Source: Microcaldota archaeon
GTDB lineage: Archaea; Micrarchaeota; Micrarchaeia; Anstonellales; Anstonellaceae
NCBI GenBank assembly: GCA_026413765.1
Contig: JAOAKI010000003.1
Coordinates: 1-62,138, forward strand
Direction of reading: 5' to 3'
Length of the DNA: 62,138 nt
The stretch's first letter is position 1. Every line of letters begins with the position of its first letter. The notes beneath the pieces are model-generated. The model worked only from the letters and a program-made list of their open reading frames with translations, was not told the DNA's origin and made no database searches. Below are positions 56,990 through 62,138 of this stretch, in pieces. The position numbers and the translations under genes were made by a program.

Positions 56990-58225
56990 ATGGCAAATAT
57001 TGTTTCGATAGTCATCTTGGCAGTTGTGCTTGCATCGATTTTGCTTCGTGATTTCTTGAGGCTCAAAATTGCGCCATGGCATGCGATGGCAGCAGGAGGA
57101 ATTGCTGCTGTTTTGCTTGGGGCAATTACGCCTCAGCAGGCCCTCAAAGCTATTGACCTGGAAGTTATGGCATTCCTTTATGGGATGTTTTTGCTTGCCT
57201 ATTTTTTGCAAAAAAGCTGGTATTTGGAGCATTTGGGATACAAAGTGCTACACCGCTTTTCTTCTCCATTTGTGATTTTTTGCGCGATTGTGTTTTCAGC
57301 TGGGTTTGCGTCTGCTTTTCTGCTGAATGACACTATCGCAATAATTGGAGTGCCGCTCTGCATTATGATGGCAAGAAGGAGCGGCATTTCGGCAAAGCCA
57401 CTTTTGCTTGCGTTGGCGCTGGCAGTCACGATCGGAAGCATGGCAACGCCACTTGGAAATCCGCAAAATTTCATAATAGCAAGGCGGATGGAGGCAGGCG
57501 CGTTTGCAGAATTCCTCTATTATCTTGGGCTTCCAGCCGCAGCCTCTCTGTTTTTTCTTGCTTGCATTTTGTGGGTTGCTTTTCCGCAGCTGAAAAGGCT
57601 TCGGAAATTTGAGACAGACGTAAAAGTTAGGACTCCGACCTATAGCGCTGCAAGAGCTGGTTTTAGGCTTGTTCTTGCTCTTTCTTTACTCAGGCTGGCA
57701 AATGAGGTTGCCTCTTTCATCCCAGATTTTCCATTCTGGGCGATAGCGGTTGCCGGCGGCGCATCTGCGGTACTGCTTTCAAGGGAATGGAAAGCGCTGC
57801 TGAAGGTTGATTTTGAGACGCTGGCTTTTTTTGCCGGCATGTTTGTTCTTATGGATGCAGTTTGGCTTTCTGGCTTTTTCCAGCAGTTTCTGCCAGAAAG
57901 CAGGCAGTTGTTAGATCCGGCAACAATTGTTGGCTCCTCTCTGATTTTGTCTCAGCTATTGTCAAACGTGCCATTTGTGATTCTTTATCTGAAGGCAGCT
58001 GGCGAGAATATCGGGTCGGTCGGATTGATTCTTCTTGCGGCAGGCAGCACGCTTGCAGGAGGGATAGCAATTATTGGCGCTGCAAGCAATATAATAATCC
58101 TTCAGGGGGCTGAAAAAAGCGGTGAGAGATTTCCTGTGTTGGAGTTCAGCATTTATGGAATCGCTGTTGTTGCAATAAGCTTGCTTTTGCTAGGCATTTG
58201 GCTGAAGCTGCTAAATGCAGCCTAG
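56990..58225 (+). CDS. ArsB/SLC13-type anion or Na+/H+ permease
   Basis: Protein of 411 aa with about ten to eleven hydrophobic helices. AFLYGMFLLAYFL, LNDTIAIIGVPLCIMM and TPLGNPQNFIIARRM match the two re-entrant hairpins of the ion transporter superfamily (NhaD, ArsB, CitM), the ND and GNPQN motifs being characteristic. The second half repeats with LSNVPFVILYL and GAASNIIILQGAE. Substrate uncertain: arsenite, sodium or a dicarboxylate. Confidence 0.8.
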   Translation: MANIVSIVILAVVLASILLRDFLRLKIAPWHAMAAGGIAAVLLGAITPQQALKAIDLEVMAFLYGMFLLAYFLQKSWYLEHLGYKVLHRFSSPFVIFCAIVFSAGFASAFLLNDTIAIIGVPLCIMMARRSGISAKPLLLALALAVTIGSMATPLGNPQNFIIARRMEAGAFAEFLYYLGLPAAASLFFLACILWVAFPQLKRLRKFETDVKVRTPTYSAARAGFRLVLALSLLRLANEVASFIPDFPFWAIAVAGGASAVLLSREWKALLKVDFETLAFFAGMFVLMDAVWLSGFFQQFLPESRQLLDPATIVGSSLILSQLLSNVPFVILYLKAAGENIGSVGLILLAAGSTLAGGIAIIGAASNIIILQGAEKSGERFPVLEFSIYGIAVVAISLLLLGIWLKLLNAA

Positions 58226-58293
58226 CCCATATAGGTTTGTAGTTAGGTTTTTGAATTCTTCGGCAGCTACTTTAAAGACCCGAGGTTAATGGA

Positions 58294-59502
58294 ATGGACA
58301 TACGCGCCGAACTTGGAGAGTTTTTCAAGGAGCCTTTCAACAGGGCTTTGGTGGCAGGGCTTGTGCTGCTAGGGCTAATTTTGCTTTTTTACCAGCCTGC
58401 CGATGATGCAGCAGCAAATCAGGGAGTCTCAAAGACGCGTTTGCAGGTTGATTATTTTTATTTGCCTGGTTGCCCGCACTGCGCAGAGCAAAAAACCTTC
58501 AACCAAAAACTGGCAAAAGAATTTCCTGAAATCAGAATTGTGCAGCATGACGCAAGCACCCAGCAAGGCCTATCGTTGCTCAAGACAACTGCGCTAAAGT
58601 ATGGGCTGAATCCAGAGAGAATCGGCGTCCCTGCAACTTTTTTTGCGAATTGGTCGTTTGTAGGCTACGAATCCGAAGCAACGACTGGCAAAAAAATTAT
58701 GGAGGCAATAAAGGCAGCGCTAAACAGCAGCAAAGAATCGCAAAAAATGGAAGAAGAAAAGCTTGTGCTAGATTTGCCTTTGGTTGGGAAAATAGACCCG
58801 AAAGCCTACTCGCTGCCTGTCCTTGCGATAATTCTTGGGCTTGTTGACGGGTTCAACCCTTGCGCAATGTGGGTCCTTGTATATTTGATCGCGTTGGTTA
58901 TGAACCTAAACGACCGGACAAAAATCTGGCTCATTGTCGGAAGCTTTGTTGCTGCGTCTGGAATACTTTATTTTCTTTTCATGACTGCTTGGCTGAATGC
59001 ATTTTTGCTTGTAGGCTACATTAGGCCTGTAACGATTCTCATAGGGCTTGTTGCGTTGGGGGGCGGGATTCTTTCTATGCGGGAGTACGTAGTGACAAAG
59101 GGAGAGATGGTCTGCAAAGTTGGAGATGCGACCGAAAAGAAGAATATAATCAAAAGAATGGAAGAGATAGTTGCCTCGCCGATAAATATCGCAACCGTTG
59201 CCGCTATAGTAGTGCTTGCCTTCATAATTAACTCGGTTGAATTTGTCTGCTCTTCTGCGATACCTGCAGTCTTCACCCAAGTGCTTGCCCTCTCCAACCT
59301 TTCTTTCTGGGAATATTACTTTTACATTGCATTGTATGACTTTTTCTTTATGCTTGACGATTTGATTATATTCGGGCTTGCGGCATTCGCGATTTCTGGG
59401 CAGATTGGGCAAAAATATGCAAAATACTGCAAAATAATAGGAGGCGCGCTGCTGTTCATCCTAGGGTTGGTGCTTTTGTTTGCTCCGCATCTATTAAGAT
59501 AG
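58294..59502 (+). CDS. Thioredoxin-like domain fused to DsbD/CcdA-type membrane domain
   Basis: Protein of 402 aa. One membrane anchor is followed by a thioredoxin fold with CPHC at about 62-65 (FYLPGCPHCAEQ). The second half is a six- to seven-helix domain with FNPCAMWVL and VEFVCSSAIPAVFTQ, placing paired cysteines in the membrane as in CcdA/DsbD. It can pass electrons across the membrane for disulfide or peroxide reduction. Both halves in one chain reverse the usual separate-protein arrangement. Its 3' end lies 3 bp from the ferritin gene end. Confidence 0.8.
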   Translation: MDIRAELGEFFKEPFNRALVAGLVLLGLILLFYQPADDAAANQGVSKTRLQVDYFYLPGCPHCAEQKTFNQKLAKEFPEIRIVQHDASTQQGLSLLKTTALKYGLNPERIGVPATFFANWSFVGYESEATTGKKIMEAIKAALNSSKESQKMEEEKLVLDLPLVGKIDPKAYSLPVLAIILGLVDGFNPCAMWVLVYLIALVMNLNDRTKIWLIVGSFVAASGILYFLFMTAWLNAFLLVGYIRPVTILIGLVALGGGILSMREYVVTKGEMVCKVGDATEKKNIIKRMEEIVASPINIATVAAIVVLAFIINSVEFVCSSAIPAVFTQVLALSNLSFWEYYFYIALYDFFFMLDDLIIFGLAAFAISGQIGQKYAKYCKIIGGALLFILGLVLLFAPHLLR

Positions 59503-59505
59503 GCG

Positions 59506-60006
59506 CTAGTCGCCTTCTTTTCTTTTTGCAAGGAGCGCATCAAGCTGCAGCAGCGCTGCCGCAGAATCTCCGCACATCTTGGCAAGGTCCAAATTTTTCC
59601 TTGCTGAATCTTCTTCTTCAACTTGCTCATCGACAAACCATTTTAGAAATGAAACTGTTGCCTCGTCAGATTTTGATTCTGCCAAAGAAAGAAGCGCATA
59701 TATGTGCGCTGTGTTCTTTTGCTCATGCGCAAGCGCTGCCTCGAATGCTGCAACGACTGATGGAAAAGAGGATGCTGGCTTGGGAAGAGCTCCAAGCTCG
59801 GCTTTTGCTCCTCTCTGGTGGATGTAGTCGAATATTTTCATTGCATGCCCCATTTCCTCCTCTGCTTGTTTTCTCATCCAAAAAGCTGCGCCTAGCAGCG
59901 TTTTTGACTCAAAATAGGCAGAAAGTGAAAGGTAAGTATACCATGCTTCAAGCTCGTGGGTAATTTGCTTATTGAGTCCATCATATACTTCTTTATCCAA
60001 GTCCAT
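59506..60006 (-). CDS. Ferritin
   Basis: Protein of 166 aa from MDLDKEVYDGLNKQI. Ferroxidase ligands are visible: HELEAWYTYL, EEEMGHAMKIFD and Glu/Gln in the third helix (AALAHEQKNTAHIY), plus DEQVEEE in helix four. It stores iron. The ATG at 60006 overlaps the SOD stop by 14 bp after AGGTGGTTAAG, so SOD and ferritin are one operon. An upstream in-frame ATG is rejected. Confidence 0.9.
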   Translation of the reverse strand: MDLDKEVYDGLNKQITHELEAWYTYLSLSAYFESKTLLGAAFWMRKQAEEEMGHAMKIFDYIHQRGAKAELGALPKPASSFPSVVAAFEAALAHEQKNTAHIYALLSLAESKSDEATVSFLKWFVDEQVEEEDSARKNLDLAKMCGDSAAALLQLDALLAKRKEGD

Positions 60007-60607
60007 TCTTAACCACCTCAAAGCGCCTTTCAACTTCTTGCCAATTCACAACGTTCCACCATCCGTCGACATAGGCTGCTCGGTTGTTCTGGTATTTCAA
60101 ATAATAGGCGTGCTCCCAGACATCAAGGACAAGGATTGGAACACTTCCTTGGACAACGAGCTTCTGGTGGTTTTCTGCTTGCAAGACAAGTAGCCTTTTG
60201 CCAATTGGCTCCCATGCAAGCACTGCCCATCCATTGCCTTCAACTGCTTTTGCAGCCTCAGAGAAAGTTTTTTTGAATGATTCCATCGAGCCGAAGTCCT
60301 TTACGATTTGGGAATGAAGCTTTCCAGAAGTTGGCTCTTTGCTTTTTTGAGGCGGGCACATTACCGACCAGAAAATGCAATGCATTGTGTGGCCAGACCC
60401 ATGAAAAGCTATCTGCCTCAAAATTGGCTGTATTGAGGAAAAATCTCCTTTTTCTTGCGCCTCCTTAAGCTTTTTTAGCGCTGCATTCAAGCCGTTGACA
60501 TAGGCTTGGTGGTGCTTTGTGTGGTGGAGCCTCATTGTCGCCTCATCGATATATGGCTCCAGCGCATTATATGCGTAAGGAAGCTCGGGCAACTTGTATT
60601 CTTCCAT
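59993..60607 (-). CDS. Fe/Mn superoxide dismutase
   Basis: Protein of 204 aa from MEEYKLPELPYAYNALEPYI. Metal ligands: His in LHHTKHHQAYVNGLN, His in FHGSGHTMHCIFW, and Asp/His in VLDVWEHAYYLKYQN. GNGWAVLAWE lines the active site. Iron or manganese cannot be told apart here. The ATG at 60607 follows GGAGGTGTTTCT. It is the first gene of an oxygen-defence pair with ferritin. Confidence 0.92.
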   Translation of the reverse strand: MEEYKLPELPYAYNALEPYIDEATMRLHHTKHHQAYVNGLNAALKKLKEAQEKGDFSSIQPILRQIAFHGSGHTMHCIFWSVMCPPQKSKEPTSGKLHSQIVKDFGSMESFKKTFSEAAKAVEGNGWAVLAWEPIGKRLLVLQAENHQKLVVQGSVPILVLDVWEHAYYLKYQNNRAAYVDGWWNVVNWQEVERRFEVVKNGLG

Positions 60608-60681
60608 AGAAACACCTCCAAAAGAAGCTGAAGGTTTATTGCATAAGAGCATTAAAAATGCTTCCTACTTAACAATTGTTA

Positions 60682-61425
60682 TCAGCCGTACATCTGCCCA
60701 AGGCTTGCTTCATCTTGCACCTTTTTGTATTCGCTGTGGGCGGATTTTGCCTTGCTGAGCGCTTCTTTCACCTTGCTGTCGATAACCTTTGCCTCATCTT
60801 CAAGCGTGCTTGTGTCCAATTCAAAACGAAGCAGAGTCCTCAAAACATCCAGGACCATTGCGGCTGCTTTTGGGTCCATGTAACCTTCATGGGATTCGGC
60901 AAGAAGTGATATGACTGGGTAGTTTTCGACTGCCCCCTTTGCCAAAAGCATTCCGGTAACTCCTGTTGTTGCGCCTTCCTTGATGATTTTGACAGAAGGT
61001 ATCTTTTCAAGAGCAGGTATCAGCGATGGAAGCGAAGATATTGCGTACACTTCGTCTTGCTCGCCTTTGATTGGGATGCCTCCAAGCGAGATGATTTTGC
61101 TTATTTTGTTTTTTCTTGCAAATTCGTATATTTTTTCTGCAAGCTCGTTTACCACGCTTATTGGGATTACAAACTCCGAAACAAACACGATCAGGTTGTA
61201 TTTTGTCGAATAATACATTCTTGCAGGATAGAGTGGCTGCCGATTGTGGACTGCTGCAAGCGGCGGGAACTGATCGGAAGTGATATAACCCAATGGCTCC
61301 ATTTTTAGCTTTTCGATCAAATAGCTTGCTGCAATTGTGCCTACTAGGCCCAACCCAGGGAACCCCTCAACCAAGACAGGGTTTCTCAGCTTAGGCTTTG
61401 CAAGAATATTAAATTTCACTGCCAT
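60682..61425 (-). CDS. PAC2-family protein (proteasome assembly chaperone-like)
   Basis: Protein of 247 aa. FVEGFPGLGLVGTIAASYLIE-type start (here LVEGFPGLGLVGTIA), with ISLGGIPIKGE and EGATTGVTGMLL, marks archaeal PAC2 proteins, some of which help proteasome assembly. The C-terminal helix is charged (VIDSKVKEALSKAKSAHSEY). Proteasome genes are not in the window. Confidence 0.85.
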   Translation of the reverse strand: MAVKFNILAKPKLRNPVLVEGFPGLGLVGTIAASYLIEKLKMEPLGYITSDQFPPLAAVHNRQPLYPARMYYSTKYNLIVFVSEFVIPISVVNELAEKIYEFARKNKISKIISLGGIPIKGEQDEVYAISSLPSLIPALEKIPSVKIIKEGATTGVTGMLLAKGAVENYPVISLLAESHEGYMDPKAAAMVLDVLRTLLRFELDTSTLEDEAKVIDSKVKEALSKAKSAHSEYKKVQDEASLGQMYG

Positions 61426-61501
61426 ACCTTCACCGATTAAGGCAACTGCTGTAAAATTTTTAAAATAGAAGGAATGTGGTGTCTCGAGGCATTAGCAAAA
61501 A

Positions 61502-61918
61502 CTAATTCTGCGATGAGCAAACCTGACTGGCCGGTATGCAGGATCCTTCGCAGCATTGCTGATTACTTGTGCAGCAAGTAACTCCGCAGGCTTGCTGGCC
61601 GGTAGGACAAATTACACAGCTTATGTCTTTACCGTACATTGCTTTTAGCACTGGAGGAGAAACTGTAATAATCAGAATTCCAATTATTGCGCCAACAAGG
61701 GCAGCGGTTGCCCAGACGTTTGCCCTTGCTCTTGTCTCTGCGCCCATCATTTGGCCTCCTGCATAAACTACTGCGGCAAAGACGATCATGAGCATGGTGA
61801 CAATGGGCAAAATATTATTGACAAGTGCAGAGCAAAATGATGAAATGGCTGTTTTCACATTGTCAATCCCTGCAAAAAGAAGGGAAACAAGAGCAAAGAA
61901 AAACAAGATAGCTTTCAC
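61502..61918 (-). CDS. VirB2/TrbC-like pilin with Cys-rich tail
   Basis: Protein of 138 aa. An N-terminal signal, then two hydrophobic helices (ILPIVTMLMIVFAAVVYAGG and AALVGAIIGILIITVSPPVL) separated by a short polar loop (GAETRARANVWA), the VirB2/TrbC pilin layout. The tail carries ten cysteines in about 30 residues (CVICPTGQQACGVTCC, then QQCCEGSC), likely a disulfide-rich knob outside the cell. A second, closely similar copy follows upstream. Confidence 0.6.
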   Translation of the reverse strand: MKAILFFFALVSLLFAGIDNVKTAISSFCSALVNNILPIVTMLMIVFAAVVYAGGQMMGAETRARANVWATAALVGAIIGILIITVSPPVLKAMYGKDISCVICPTGQQACGVTCCTSNQQCCEGSCIPASQVCSSQN

Positions 61919-61928
61919 ATTTTCACCT

Positions 61929-62138
61929 CTATGAACATGTGCTCAAATCTATCGCACCTGTAGTGCCTTTATACATATAGGACAAGACTGGAGGCGCCAC
62001 AGCAAGTATCAGCACACCAATTATTGCGCCAACAAGGGCAGCGGTTGCCCAGACGTTTGCCCTTGCTCTTGTCTCTGCGCCCATCATTTGGCCTCCTGCA
62101 TAAACTACTGCGGCAAAGACGATCATGAGCATGGTAAC
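61929..62138 (-). CDS. VirB2/TrbC-like pilin, truncated by window end
   Basis: The visible 70 or so codons contain the same two helices and GAETRARANVWA loop as the downstream copy; its end (GTTGAIDLSTCS) is different and lacks the Cys-rich tail. The start is beyond the right edge. About 120 bp are nearly identical to the neighbour at the DNA level, pointing to recent duplication or gene conversion. Confidence 0.6.
   Translation of the reverse strand, partial: VTMLMIVFAAVVYAGGQMMGAETRARANVWATAALVGAIIGVLILAVAPPVLSYMYKGTTGAIDLSTCS

Overview
The window is archaeal. It carries an archaeal DnaG primase, RFC small subunit, ABCE1, Pelota, NMD3, archease, ribosomal protein L35Ae (eL33), Hjc, pantoate kinase, PAC2 and archaeal-type AlaRS and IleRS. 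It also has AT-rich TATA boxes, GGTGA-type ribosome binding sites, class III signal peptides and tRNA genes with bulge-helix-bulge (BHB) introns. Short genes, tight packing, gene fusions, a folate/one-carbon operon and many non-canonical tRNA introns fit a DPANN-like lineage such as Diapherotrites or Micrarchaeota. That placement is an inference; no search was run.

Layout. 1-4.9 kb: a poorly coding start, a PLD-like protein, an ACT-domain protein, an unusually glycosylation-site-rich lipoprotein, a BofA-like protein and a cytochrome b5-like lipoprotein. 4.8-10.9 kb: a [NiFe]-hydrogenase neighbourhood (DUF6390-like protein, EamA transporter, small and large subunits, maturation protease) next to an ECF transporter. 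12-18 kb: a one-carbon/purine operon (purB, glyA, folD, folC and a 5-FCL-PurN fusion). 18-28 kb: an Era-like GTPase with a zinc ribbon, archease, L35Ae, a double LOG protein, NMD3 and a DUF2070 membrane protein. 26.8-32 kb: a pilin-like operon ending in a LonB-like AAA+ ATPase that lacks the protease domain. 32-44 kb: ADP-dependent sugar kinase family, IleRS, RFC, Pelota and ABCE1. 44-51 kb: MFS, Hjc, ZIP and CBS proteins, two paralogous small proteins, a candidate H/ACA RNA and DnaG. 51-56 kb: a segment bracketed by two outward-facing tRNA-Val genes with repeat arrays. 56-62 kb: an ion permease, a thioredoxin-DsbD fusion, SOD, ferritin, PAC2 and duplicated VirB2-like pilins.

The most striking feature is a family of GC-rich 65-70 bp tandem repeats tied to tRNA genes. 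In all three tRNA-Gly genes (UCC, GCC, CCC) the T-loop is split at position 59/60 by a 175-225 nt intron that contains one or two copies. At both tRNA-Val genes a related array starts just after the tRNA 3' end with the same boundary motif, CCCTAGGGGGCAC. The tRNA-Val genes also carry a 19-nt D-loop intron. tRNA-Leu(UAA) has a short 16-nt T-loop intron with the same splice motif and no repeats. The T-loop introns share a compact BHB (TTCA paired with TGAA or TGGA, bulges AA^A and AA^T) that restores a perfect TTCAAAT loop. This looks like a repeat element that has colonised tRNA T-loop introns and tRNA 3' flanks.
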